Source: Aphelenchoides besseyi
Lineage: Eukaryota; Nematoda; Chromadorea; Rhabditida; Aphelenchoididae
Direction: 5' to 3'
Length of the DNA: 64,000 nt
NCBI GenBank assembly: GCA_024699855.1
Contig: JAMPIQ010000002.1
Location: 13,144,001-13,208,000 of the forward strand
Shown here: piece by piece, positions 39,508 to 49,128 of the stretch
How the letters are laid out: every line of letters begins with the position of its first letter
Numbering within the stretch: position 1 is the stretch's first letter
Notes under the pieces: generated by a model
The model's database searches: none
What the model saw: the letters and a program-made list of their open reading frames with translations, nothing else
Told to the model about the DNA's origin: nothing
Translations under genes and position numbers: made by a program

Positions 39508-39947
39508 CTGAAACACAAAAGATTAATCATTGAATAGTAAAGCAGTATTTCTAATTTTCGCCCTAACTCTCAAAGCAATTTAGCAAATGCATCCAGTCAT
39601 AAAAGTATAGGGTGTTTCAGTGAAAATTGGCGTTTTGAAATCGAAATCCCTTTTAGAGATGACGATTTTTATGCGGTTTTTTGTATCAGGTAGCTCGAGA
39701 TTGAAATTTTTGATAGAGGTAACTTTCACTTCTCCAATTTACTGCGAAGATCACAAAAATGGCAAATGGACTTCAACTGAAAAGACGGACGATCAGAATG
39801 ATTTTTCAACCTTTGAGCCTCAATCTTTTGATTCGCCACCGCCGTCCGACCATTGGGCAACAAATCCGACTCTTCGTAACAGTCGAGGTGTCCGTGAAAG
39901 CTGAATCTACGTGTTTAGAACAAAAAAATTCGCTCACTAGCATCCGT

Positions 39948-41910
39948 TGATTTCCAGAGCCAAATGCTTTTGGCCATCGCGTTCGATTACCGCGTCCACG
40001 CTGTAGCCCTTGTACTTGATTTCTCCACCGGCCGAGTCTCGATGGAGAATGGAAAGAGTGGGATTGTTGTGCGCAACCCATTTGATTTACTTTAGCGCAA
40101 TCGACGACTGACGAGTCTGATCCTCGTATCCGGTCTCCGGCACAACAGCAATCGTATTCTCCTTCAGAACTTTGGTGCGAAAATGCAACATACAACAGGA
40201 AGCAATCGTCGTTGCATTCTCAATCATGTCGATTGAAGTCTCATTCAAAAAGATTTGACGACACGCCGCCACAGCGTGCATGAGAATGATCACATCGTTT
40301 CGACCGTACTCCTCCAATTCTGTTTTCAAATCAAACGGTGTGTTGAGATTTTCCGTGTAGTAGTTCAGAAACTTGGCGTATTTCTTTTCCGTCATGCAAT
40401 CGACCGAATAGTTTTCCATTGGCGGCAAATGAGGCAACGGGTTGTTGTAGTTGCATCGTTTATTCCAAAGGTATGGAAACCATTGTTTCTCCTCCACATC
40501 CAAATTAAAAGTTGACGGCAAGTCGGAGAGTGGTAGCGGAAAGAGAAGATAGGAGTCTTTGAAGATGAGCGATCCTCCATTCCGGTGCTTCACAACAACT
40601 TGGAAAACTTTGTTGCCGTTGGCCACGATTTTCTTGATGTCGATTTTCTGTCGAACCAGTTCGCCAATGATCAGAATCAAATCAAAGCGAGAGGCGCAAT
40701 GAGCCAACGCATAGACGCGCATCTTCTTCACATTCGACAGTTTGAGTAGCCATTGTACAAACTTCTCCAGTGGCTCCTCACAGCCCGCTGCTTCATTCCA
40801 AGTTTTGATTCGTTTGTACGTTCCAAAGCACTGGCGGAATCCATCGGTTTTCCATTCACCCGAGTCCAAGCATTTCGTGTAGGTGGAGTAGGCAGCCGCA
40901 AAATTGACAATGTGTTTAAATGTTGAATCCGGCTCTTGATCTTCTTGACGTGTCTCGAAATCGTAGGACACAATTCGCGGTGGAAGTTCTGTCGTTTTCT
41001 TGGGTGCTGTCGTAGTGATGTAACATTTGCCGTCGGCGTGATATTTCCTGCACGTGAAGCACAATTCTTCGTTGCACTTGTGTTCACCAACTTTTGTGTT
41101 GTAACATTTGCCACAATGCAAACAAAAACGGTACATTGCACAAATCCGCCTCTCGATGTGAGATTGAAAACAATCGTAATTGGAGAATGTTTTGTTGCAT
41201 TCTCCGCACGGGTAACACATTCGTTTTCCGTCTTCATCGTATTCAATGGCGCATGGGCGATCGATTCCGACTCTTGCACAATACGTACACTTGCGTTTAC
41301 AAGTTGACGTGTGTCGTTGCGCATCGGCGAACGATGAACAACAATCGATGCAGAAATTTCGAATGTTGAAAAACTTTCGAATGTTCAAAATGACATCACA
41401 GTGGTCGTCGTGGTAATACAGCAGAAGATCGTGAGTCGGATTGCTGATTTTCCCCTGATAAAAGGGTTTGAAGTTTGTTCGCGAGTCGAAAACCGTGATT
41501 CGAATTCGACGAATCAAAAGCTCGCCATCGTCACGTCGGCTACGTCCATATTTTCGATTGTAAAAGCTTTCGATGAGTGGCAGCCATTTGGTCAGATCAT
41601 GAGATTGCTGATCCAGCGAATAACGCAAACCATCGGCACACAACTTCGCAATCATCTTATCCAAACGCGCCGGATGGTCACGCAGGTATTTGCGCTGGAC
41701 TTTGGTTGACAAGTCCTTCAAAGCAAAAAAACGGGCAAATTCCGCTGCTCGAAACAAACATGCTCCGTCGGGAGAGAAAATATGGAAAACTTTTGTATTT
41801 CCATGCATTACCTGTGCATGTGATTGCGCGACGCCGCGCGCCTTTTGGCCGCATTTCTTCCTTTTGTCGGCATTTTTCCATTTATGGTCAATACCTGTGG
41901 TTTTGTGCAT
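39948..41910 (-). pseudogene. Polinton/Maverick-type protein-primed DNA polymerase B, truncated
   Basis: First ATG at 41908-41910. The N-terminal part has a Cys/His-rich zinc-binding region (about 40990-41370: CTYCARVGIDRPC, CGECNKTF, CLHCGKCYN, CFTCRKYHADGKC). The 3'-5' exonuclease then starts at YDFET (about 40960) and continues through a ALAHCASRFDLILII segment and YGRNDVIILMHA. A stop at 40087-40089 interrupts the frame, which then stays open to about 39948. The palm motifs of the polymerase (around the YxDTD site) are absent, so the copy lost its catalytic core. No capsid, integrase or terminal repeats of a Polinton are nearby. It is described only as found. Confidence 0.75.
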
Positions 41911-42019
41911 GTTTCTGCCTAATTTGGTGTTAATTAGTGACAGGTTATGATTACAGTGATAATTATGACAGGTGCCGTACAATAATGATTAATTGTTTTT
42001 TATTGATTTTTTATCGATT

Positions 42020-42358
42020 TTCTTACGAACACTACTTAAGAGACTACTGACTGGACATCATGCACGTGAGCAACACATCATGGCACGAATCAACAACACA
42101 ATTGATTACCGTGAAATGTTCCAACTAAACCGCGAACAATTTCCATTGAAATTAATCTTTGCAATGACAATCAACAAGAGTCAAGGCCAAACATTCGAAC
42201 GAGTTAGACTGAATCTCGAAACCAAGTCTTCGAACATAGCCATTTGTACGTTACTTTGTCGCGAGCAAGTTCGTGCGGTTCTGTTAAAGTTTTCGTTCCA
42301 ACAAACGACCAACGGGATTTTTAGTTAAGAATATTGTCCGTCGCGAGATCTTCAAACG
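42020..42358 (+). pseudogene. Pif1/Helitron-type helicase C-terminal fragment, frameshifted
   Basis: One frame reads REQFPLKLIFAMTINKSQGQ TFERV, the conserved helicase motif of Pif1-like and Helitron RepHel proteins. The following motif, VFEHSHLYVTLSRAS, is in the next frame (about 42222-42270), and the terminal FLVKNIVRREIFKRL in another (ending 42358-42362). So at least two shifts. Nothing upstream encodes the Walker A part. It is a 5'-truncated remnant. Confidence 0.65.
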
Positions 42359-42439
42359 CCTGTGAACAAGTAAACATTAAAAGTTCGTGAAGAACGTGAA
42401 TAAAATCTGTTAGACTACATTAACCTAATCAACAAGTCC

Positions 42440-42455
42440 ATGGCCTTCGGGCCAT
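42440..42455 (+). other. Perfect 6-bp hairpin with TTCG loop
   Basis: ATGGCC-TTCG-GGCCAT, about 80 bases after the helicase remnant. Helitrons end in a short hairpin before CTRR; here no CTRR follows at the usual distance, so identity as a Helitron end is doubtful. Confidence 0.3.
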
Positions 42456-42667
42456 AGCACCAATCTGCTCCACTTCATCGACGTCCAACAACGGCAAAAA
42501 AAGTAAGTGCTATGTTTTAGTTCGATCACTTTGTTTTCAGGTGGAGTTCATTTGTTTCGTCTATCCGTTCGAAAATCGCAATGTTTACTATGGGTACTGT
42601 AAGTTATGAGAATCATCTTTGTCGTTTGAGTCCTTTTGTTTCGATTTCTCATTGGCTGGACATTTGC

Positions 42668-43175
42668 ATGATTACAATTACAATAATTTATTCAGTTCTA
42701 TCAACACAACAAAAAAATAATGAAAAAAGTATGATGAATCGTTGTGTCGATGGGAATACTTCGGTCGCTCTTTCCATTCGCTCTGGTCCTGAGCGATTTG
42801 GTGCCATAGCGTACCCAACGTTCGCTCCATATCCTTTCGCTATCGATCTGCCGGTCGTCCAAGTAGACTTCTCCCTTTCCAGAAGCAAGTTCTTCTTTGC
42901 GGCCGTTTCGACTCCATATTGCAAGTTGTACGTAAGGACGTGAAGGTGTTGGGGGGTACTCAATCCATGGCGGTTTTGTTCTCCGGGTCCGTTTGAAGTC
43001 CGTTGCGTCCATATACCCGTAGAACGCTGGTGCTTCAAAACGCCAGTGCGGATCCTCTGTGGTCAAGTCGTAAAATAAATTTGTTTAAAGTCCGTTTGCG
43101 GGTTGCTAGCCCTGAGATAGATCGGATGCAATTTAACGTCTTACCCAGGACGACATGTGCATGAACATCCGATTT
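42668..43175 (-). mobile_element. Internally deleted RTE copy (5' end fused to 3' end)
   Basis: Read on the minus strand, about 43175-42890 matches the 5' part of the LINE at 32.69-33.0 kb (for example GGCTAGCAACCCGCAAACGG, CCGCACTGGCGTTTTG, TTCTACGGGTA, ACGCAACGGACTTCAAACGG). From about 42885 it jumps to the LINE's extreme 3' coding end (ttggacgaccggcag..., CACCAAATCGCTCAGGACC, CGAAGTATTC) and to the 3' tail with AATAAA-like AATAAATTATTG. About 2.6 kb of endonuclease/RT is missing. It carries both ends a LINE needs for mobilisation, so it may be a non-autonomous short derivative. Confidence 0.75.
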
Positions 43176-43558
43176 TTCGATGGACGACGCAAATGAAATG
43201 GTAAGTTTTGATTGTTAATCTGTTTGTTTTAGGATGAAATTTTCAGTCCTACTATTCTCTACCACAAGTTTGCACCTGCCAATTGCTGTCTCTCAACAAT
43301 GTCTGAATTGAATCTTGTCGTTGGTAACCAAAAAGTGAATTTGATTTTTCGATTTCTTATGACGAACATAAATAACAGTTGAATATTGCAGTTGGATGAA
43401 ATTGATTTGTCTTTGTAAATGCGCTGAAGTGGAGGCGCCCGAAGGTTGGCCGACCAACTACATGCAAACCTTATAAAAACCGTAAACTTTAGACAATTAT
43501 TATACTTAAAAAATGTTCGCGAAAAAGACTCAAATTGGAATCTTTCTTTCCCAGCCAG

Positions 43559-44095
43559 TTAGGCCTCAGTGAAGGTAATTTCCTCGGTTCGAGTCCATGG
43601 TTGTTCGAAAACTTTGATCTAAAATGAACAAATAAACCACAATAACAAAATCAAAGAACTTACGTTGTAAACTTTCTTTGATTGGACGGGCTCGTTTTCA
43701 CCGCAAATCTCTCCCTAAACTCAATCCGTTATGTGGGAATTCCTTTTTGGCGAACCTTCTTGCAGTTGGTAAGACCGAACTCTGCTTTGATCTTGTAATT
43801 GTTTCCGGACACAACTTGCGATTGGGCGCGCAAGATCTTAGTCACGATATGTTGATGCATATCGTTGGATAGTTTGTTCAATTTGTTGACCGCCTTTTTG
43901 GCGAATCCCTGTGAAATTGTTGTAAAGAACGATTCAATTCAAAATTACCTTAATTAGATCGGAATTGACATCCTCTTCGCTCCAGCCACCGACCATTCCT
44001 TCTTTGTATACTTCGCCTAAAGCCATAGTGATAAGAATCGAAGACACAACGAACAACAAAAGGACAGTAAGCAAGAGATTGCTAATATTGGTCAT
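43559..44095 (-). CDS. Secreted cystatin (cysteine protease inhibitor)
   Basis: Inhibitor of papain-type cysteine proteases. ATG 44093-44095 opens a signal peptide (NLLLTVLLLFVVSSILITMA), preceded by ctgttttcag five bases upstream. The mature part starts with the N-terminal Gly motif (GMVGGWSEED). The second exon contains the central inhibitory loop QVVSG (Gln-Val-Val-Ser-Gly) in RAQSQVVSGNNYKIKAEFG and LTNCKK. The third begins GEICGENEPVQSKKVYN and the fourth has the second hairpin Pro-Trp in KVFEQPWTRTEE, ending FTEA, TAA 43559-43561. Two Cys match one disulfide of type 2 cystatins. Three introns of 40-45 bases splice in frame and no defect is seen. It is the only apparently intact host gene inside the mobile-element island. 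Confidence 0.9.
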
Positions 44096-44519
44096 TGTTG
44101 ACTGAAAACAGGTGCGTTTAATTGCTCCTCCTCGGTCAGAGAAAACAAGCACGTTGCGAGAATCTTTGTAAACAAACGTGATACACATGGAAACCGAAGA
44201 GTTGAACTCTGTGCACTTTTTCATCGATTAAAGCGCTTATGTCCATGTGACATCGATTGTGGGCAACTGGTCGTTGATTTTTCGTAAGTAAAAAACAGAA
44301 GAACAAAGCGAATGGCTTTTCAATTACGACCAGCAATTCGTGTTGACAAGCAGTTAGTTTTTTGAAATAAACTGCCGTGTCCGATCAAGTACAGTTCGAG
44401 TTTTTTGACTCATCAGATGATGAATCATTTGTTTGAGATAAAGTACGCGAACTTAGGCTTTCAAATCGTGATAAAGGACACAAACACCGTACACAACTAG
44501 TTTTGTTATGGAGCTATTT

Positions 44520-44906
44520 TTAAGACATAGAAGCACGTTGCATCCGTGCCCGTTCATACCGTTGGGCAACGCGGTTATTTAAACTCATTTCATCGTATTT
44601 GATCAGCATCAACCCGTCCACGCACACAATATTTTTTGTTGACTCAAATGACCACCTGCGAAAATCCAATTTTAGTGCTGATTGCGGACTCTGCAGATAA
44701 TTGAAAAAGTGCACGTCCGTATTTTTATCGAAAATGAATTTGACTTTGATTAGCCCACATCTCATCTTCGAAGACCATTTCAGTGTTCTCGTTGATGTCC
44801 AATGAAACAGAATCTTTAATGACTGCGTTTGATGGGTTTCTACATAATGTTTATAAATCGACTCAAACGACCATCCGGAAGCAAATGAACGTTGCGCACC
44901 AATCAT
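44520..44906 (-). CDS. Unknown 128-residue ORF
   Basis: ATG 44904-44906 to a stop at 44520-44522, unbroken. Two internal segments share a motif (SGWSFESIYKHYV and RRWSFESTKNIVC). Aromatic- and basic-rich, ending in a charged helix (RVAQRYERARMQRASMS). No family recognised; its position between the cystatin and a MITE-like element suggests a transposon-derived product, but that is only context. Confidence 0.25.
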   Translation of the reverse strand: MIGAQRSFASGWSFESIYKHYVETHQTQSLKILFHWTSTRTLKWSSKMRCGLIKVKFIFDKNTDVHFFNYLQSPQSALKLDFRRWSFESTKNIVCVDGLMLIKYDEMSLNNRVAQRYERARMQRASMS

Positions 44907-45123
44907 CTCTACCGGTTTTACACAGTAAACATTTCAATAAAAGAAAAAACTTTTGGATGATTTCGATAATCATACCGTATAATGCCGATGAGACATTTCG
45001 TTACATTGAAATCATTTGGCCTCCAATGTTTATTTATCTTGGATGATTACTGAACTAAAACGACGATTAAGTCAAGTCTTCAGATGCTATTAAAACCAAG
45101 TTTGTACTGTCCATTCGGTACTA

Positions 45124-45359
45124 CAGGGTGTCTCAAAAAAAGGGCAATCGTGCTGTAACTTTTTAACCAGCCATTGTATGAAGATTCTGTAAGAAGAAAC
45201 TAAGGTTTTTTGGCCGCGGAGTCGATTGATCTAATTTTCTGCCGGATCGGACAAGTCCGCAGGCTGCTATGGACAATTTTGTACCTCCAAGCGAGTTTGA
45301 CGCTGCGAGTTTTTGCATAAATTTACAAACGCTGCTTCCCATTCTTCATTTTTGTCTTC
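45124..45359 (+). repeat. Left TIR arm of the TA-flanked element
   Basis: About 236 bases, ends CAGGGTGTCTC at the outer edge. Differs from the other arm by a few substitutions only, for example ctgtaagaagaaact against tttttacaaaatc context. Confidence 0.8.
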
Positions 45360-45656
45360 GTTATGTCGGTCAGTCGTTATCAATTCACTCATGACAATCC
45401 GGATTTTGGAAGCATGGGAAGAACTAGGGCACGAGATTCCATTGTGCAATTTGTGGGCTAATGAGTTTCTTAAGCGCATTGCTTTGGTCGTACGGGAACA
45501 CGGAGGCCACATTGAACATCTTGTTAACAAACTGTAATCTTTAATCTTAAATTGTTATAAATAATCTGTAATCAAGTTCATCCATCAAGTGACATAACGA
45601 CGTCACGCCATTTTCGCCTCGCTTTGATTATTGATACCGCCAGCGCTTTAAAAAAG

Positions 45657-45891
45657 GAAGACAAAAATGAAGAATGGGAAGCAGCGTTTGTAAATTTATG
45701 CAAAAACTCGCAGCGTCAAACTCGCTTGGAGGTACAAAATTGTCCATAGCAGCCTGCGGACTTGTCCGATCCGGCAGAAAATTAGATCAATCGACTCCGC
45801 GGCCAAAAAACCTTAGTTTCTTTTTACAAAATCTTCATACAATGGCTGGTTAAAAAGTTACAGCACGATTGCCCTTTTTTGAGACACCCTG
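45657..45891 (-). repeat. Right TIR arm of the TA-flanked element
   Basis: Inverted partner of the left arm; outer edge GAGACACCCTG next to TA. Confidence 0.8.
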
Positions 45892-45893
45892 TA

Positions 45894-46244
45894 GAAAACG
45901 TGGATCTTCAACCGGGAACTTCAGGAGCAAACAAACCTAAACCAATCAACCAATGGCTGCAAAAAGAAGTAATAAAAGCGATCAACGACCATCTTTCCCG
46001 TCCGGAATTCACAAGAAAATTGCGAGATACTCAGTTACAGGAATTACGAGCTATTGATGAAACGCAAAGAATGAGTGCAAAAAACAACCCGGTGTTCAAC
46101 ACGTTCATAAGAAGCATCAGAAAATACTCCAATTTTCCCCACGCTTGCAATCCAAGAGCATTGAAGATTCATCTTATTGCCAGATGGATCAAAATTCAAG
46201 AAGAAAAGGACGAAGAATACGGTAATATAGTTGTTTCAAGTTAA
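45894..46244 (+). pseudogene. Coding-like frame cut by the TA-flanked element
   Basis: Directly after the right TA the frame is open for about 115 codons (VDLQPGTSGANKPKPINQ, then KEVIKAINDHLSRPEF, RDTQLQELRAI, RKYSNFPHACNPRALKIHL), ending in TAA 46242-46244. Polar and helical; it has no start of its own. The frame does not continue convincingly left of the element. Family unknown; possibly the N-terminal region of a transposon protein. Confidence 0.35.
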
Positions 46245-46253
46245 TATTCATAA

Positions 46254-46569
46254 GATTCTTACAAGGACAGCGTGGTGCAAAGGTAACACGTCTGCACAGA
46301 GTTCGGTGGCTCCCAGGTTCAATCCCTGGTCGAGCTGTAATGCGAACTCCGCTGTTCTCGCCCCACCCAGGCGGTACCAATTCTGGAAGCCAATGGGTAC
46401 CTTGAATTCAAGGGGAAGCACGGGGGCGCTGTTCAGAGCTGGCAACTTGCAACAGCAATGTCCTTACAATATGCCAAGACCCGAACATAATAGGGCGTTC
46501 GGAGCCTCTCCATCGCTTGCGATTGAATCAAACGAGGGATTTTTCGTGCTTTTCGTTTCGATTCTTACA
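46254..46569 (+). mobile_element. tRNA-derived SINE with 10-bp target duplication
   Basis: Direct repeats GATTCTTACA at 46254-46263 and 46560-46569 bound a 296-base insert. Its head resembles a tRNA, closest by eye to tRNA-Arg: A-box-like TGGTGCAAAGGTAACACG, then a B box GGTTCAATCC inside a perfect T-arm (CCAGG-TTCAATCC-CTGG region at 46312-46332). The anticodon stem does not pair, so it is not a tRNA gene. The body contains a GGTACC pair (GGTACCAATTCTGG and GGGTACCTTGAATTC). No long A tail; the 3' side is ...AGGGATTTTTCGTGC. Confidence 0.75.
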
Positions 46570-46890
46570 GAATTTCCTGACAACAATGTTCGGAGCCCGG
46601 AAGTCGAATGACCGCGAGTTAGTGATATCAGCTACAAATATCAGCTCTCCCAACAACGACTACCATAATGGCCGAGTTTCGGGATTAAGGTGTCCGCTGC
46701 AAAGCGAACAGGGCGGTCGGAAGCCTTGGATAAAAAGGGGTTCCGACCGCAGACGATCGTCCGGCGGCACTTGGAGGCGATTGTTCACGCAAGCCGCGTC
46801 ATTTTTGTGTTATTTATTAGTTTGTGGATAAAGTTTCCACCCCGCTGTAAACGAGTAGGAATATTACAAAAGATTCCGACGAATTCTTTG

Positions 46891-47548
46891 ACATGTAAGT
46901 TTGCTGCTTTTGTTTATTTATTGTTTTTAATTGATTTTAGTTATTACAATCGTAACCAACAACGTATATCGCTTTTAAAATACAGTTTTGGATGTTTCCG
47001 ACATCCTGTGGAAAGGACTGGATAGTTGTGGAATCATTGCGATGGAATTTTAACACTCACAAACTTATGCCAGTTGGTACGGCAGAAGTCTCCCGAGGCT
47101 CATCTTCTGTGCCAGCAACACCAGAGGACTCGACGTGATTATCATGACGCTTATCACAAACGGAATCTAAATTCCATCGGCGAACTGATGGAACGCATCA
47201 GTTTGGTTATTCTTCATTGACATGTAAGTTTTCTACTTTTTTTATTAACTGTTTTGATTTGATTTCAGTCAATATAACCGTAAACAACAACGGCTCTGTT
47301 TTTTCAAAGACATTTTTGGAGGTTGCCAACATCCTGTGGAAAGGACTGGATAGTTGTGGAATCATTGCGATGGAATTTTAACACTCACAAACTTATGCCA
47401 GTTGGTACGGCAGAGGTCTCCCACATCGTATCTCCTATGCGCGAAGCACCAGAGAACTCGACTTGATGATCATGACGTTCACCAGCAACGGGATCTAAGT
47501 CCCATCCGGCAAGCTGATAAATCCCATCAATTATGAATATACTCATGC
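46891..47548 (+). repeat. Two-unit tandem repeat (about 328 bases each)
   Basis: Unit 1 starts at 46891 and unit 2 at 47220, both with acatgtaagttt, a pyrimidine-rich run and an acceptor (gattttag / gatttcag), so each looks like donor-intron-acceptor-exon. The exon-like parts encode YYNRNQQR...FGCFRHPVERTG and QYNRKQQR...FGGCQHPVERTG, both ending at the same TAG. An 85-base block (47001-47085 and 47329-47413) is identical, whereas flanking parts agree at only about 65-70%. In the same frame after the TAG both units stay open for about 60 codons. I do not recognise the product; it might be a duplicated exon of a dead gene or a small satellite. Confidence 0.65.
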
Positions 47549-47939
47549 TTTCATTTCCAACAAAGATCACGGCACCCGGTATCGATACATGCTCTGGAAC
47601 TTGATTGGACGCCCAAAAAGCAGAAGACTTACCTAATGGAAACGGTATTTAATCATTTGGGCACGCCCCCTCAGAAGAGTACCGTGATTCATCTAAATTT
47701 CAAACAAATGTCGCAAATTTGATTGTTAATATTAATTGTTTTGTTTATTGTTTAATAAATTTTTATTTACAAACCAGATGCACTCGATTCGTCGCCTCTT
47801 CTTTCCAGGAGTCCGAATTGCTCGTCTCCCAGAACCAACATCATCGCACTGCAGGATCCTTGGTCTTTCGCACGGCACTCGTATCACTGCTTTCTCGGAA
47901 CCGAGCTCCTGCTCGGCCATCTTTTCACTCACAACCGCC

Positions 47940-48122
47940 GACACTTTGATCGGAGAGCGCAGTCGGGCGGAAAGTCTAAAGAGCTTTGTACACTCGTAAG
48001 CGCTGCAAGGTGTGAAACATAGCGAAGAAACTGGGACTTTGCAGCTCCCGGATCACCACAAAGCAAACCGTTGATGTCATGTACTAATGGATTGTCGAAA
48101 ACATCTTCATCTGTTACTATGT
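47940..48122 (-). pseudogene. MCM2-like helicase fragment
   Basis: Minus-strand frame reads VTDEDVFDNPLVHDINGLLC and GDPGAAKSQFLRYVSHLA. The second is the MCM Walker A (GDPGTAKSQFLKY in MCM2), the first retains LTDEDV, which in MCM2 lies some 60 residues earlier, so the sequence between is deleted. After SHLA the similarity stops and the frame ends in TGA near 47925. Walker B, the Arg finger and the zinc finger are absent here. A plus-strand CEGCGVDYQSNP at about 48450 is coincidental. It is a rearranged gene scrap in the mobile-element island. Confidence 0.5.
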
Positions 48123-49128
48123 ACAGCAGTCATTTGTTTACGAAAATTGCTATTGCGGGCAATCCACAGTCATACACTCATTGTCTACTTGAGATTGACC
48201 GATCGAATTTGCAAAAAAAGAACAAAATTGTAATGGCTGGTTTAGTCCTCGTTTATCTTCTTCACGAACACCGTTGCAGTCTTTAACGGATTGACTACAC
48301 GATACGCGTACAATTGATCATCGACCAACTTCCTTTTCCTCACAGTTGTACACTTGAAGAGCCGCGTCACAATCAGAACCACAAATTCGCTCATCAGACC
48401 GTGCCTCCATCTTGGGTCTCGGCTGTGTCCGTCTGCTTTCAAGTTGAAGTGTGAAGGTTGTGGCGTTGATTACCAAAGTAACCCTCTTATGTCTGTTAAT
48501 AGACTTTGCAAACTTCGGTTACGACTTCACAATCATTATTATTCATGTTGTTTGCATGATAGATTCATTATAGTGATTAAAGAGATATCAATGTTCATGT
48601 TGTTTACAATGGAATTCTTTAGTTGTATTCACTTTGGCTTTCGATCGTTTCAAATTGGCTGGAATTGGAATGCGCTTCTTACTACTCGAACTAATAGCTC
48701 TTAGTCTATTGTTTTTGGGCTCTCTAATTGATCGGCGATTTGGGAAACAATTATTCGCTTAAATTATTTTTGTCTTGAAGTTGTATTAGAGAGCACAATT
48801 GCAGGCTGATATGCAAATGAGATTCGGAGTTTGAACACTGAAAATTCTTTTGATGACTCGAAATCGCTCATTTGGATTGATGAAATGTCTTTCAATTCAA
48901 TCAACAGATTTTTTCTTGTTTTCAATCGATGTTTATTGGCAGGAAAATGGGGACAATTACGGATTGGTAATTTTCGGCGGATTTGCAGCGTCTGGTTGCG
49001 GTGTCGAGGATTCGGCAGTCGGCTTGTTGGACATTTTCGAGTATTCGTGGTACGCTTGGAAAAAGTCAGCGATCGTATCTTTGATCAACCGGAAAGAACA
49101 TGAGATGCAAGGGCAAAAGCCGGAGAAC
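48123..49128. other. Stretch without a recognised gene
   Basis: About 1 kb from the MCM2-like scrap to the phosphatase stop codon. Short frames are open on both strands but without motifs. A minus-strand frame just below 49128 (FFQAYHEYSKMSNKPTAESS, about 48957-49060) looks coding and might be an alternative C-terminal exon of the phosphatase; I found no splice that joins it in frame. Confidence 0.4.

Larger units (their letters stand above)
45122..45893. mobile_element. Long-TIR element flanked by TA (mariner-type, non-autonomous)
   Basis: Terminal arms 45124-45359 and 45657-45891 are near-perfect reverse complements (about 235 bases each). Both ends read CAGGGTGTCTCAAAA inward and are flanked by TA (45122-45123 and 45892-45893), the target of Tc1/mariner transposons. 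The centre has a plus-strand frame (45313-45537) ending REHGGHIEHLVNKL, which resembles the GxHxEHL end of mariner-like transposases, so the centre may be a transposase remnant. The insertion appears to abut a coding-like frame on its right. Confidence 0.8.

Noticed and set aside
41094..41369. Plus-strand frames across the Polinton polymerase
   Set aside because: Shadows of the minus-strand zinc-binding region.
43585..43600. B-box-like GGTTCGAGTCC suggesting a tRNA gene
   Set aside because: It lies within the last cystatin exon (encoding WTRTEE on the other strand) and has no A box or cloverleaf around it.
46264..46340. Functional tRNA gene
   Set aside because: The anticodon stem does not pair and the sequence is embedded in a repeat bounded by target duplications.
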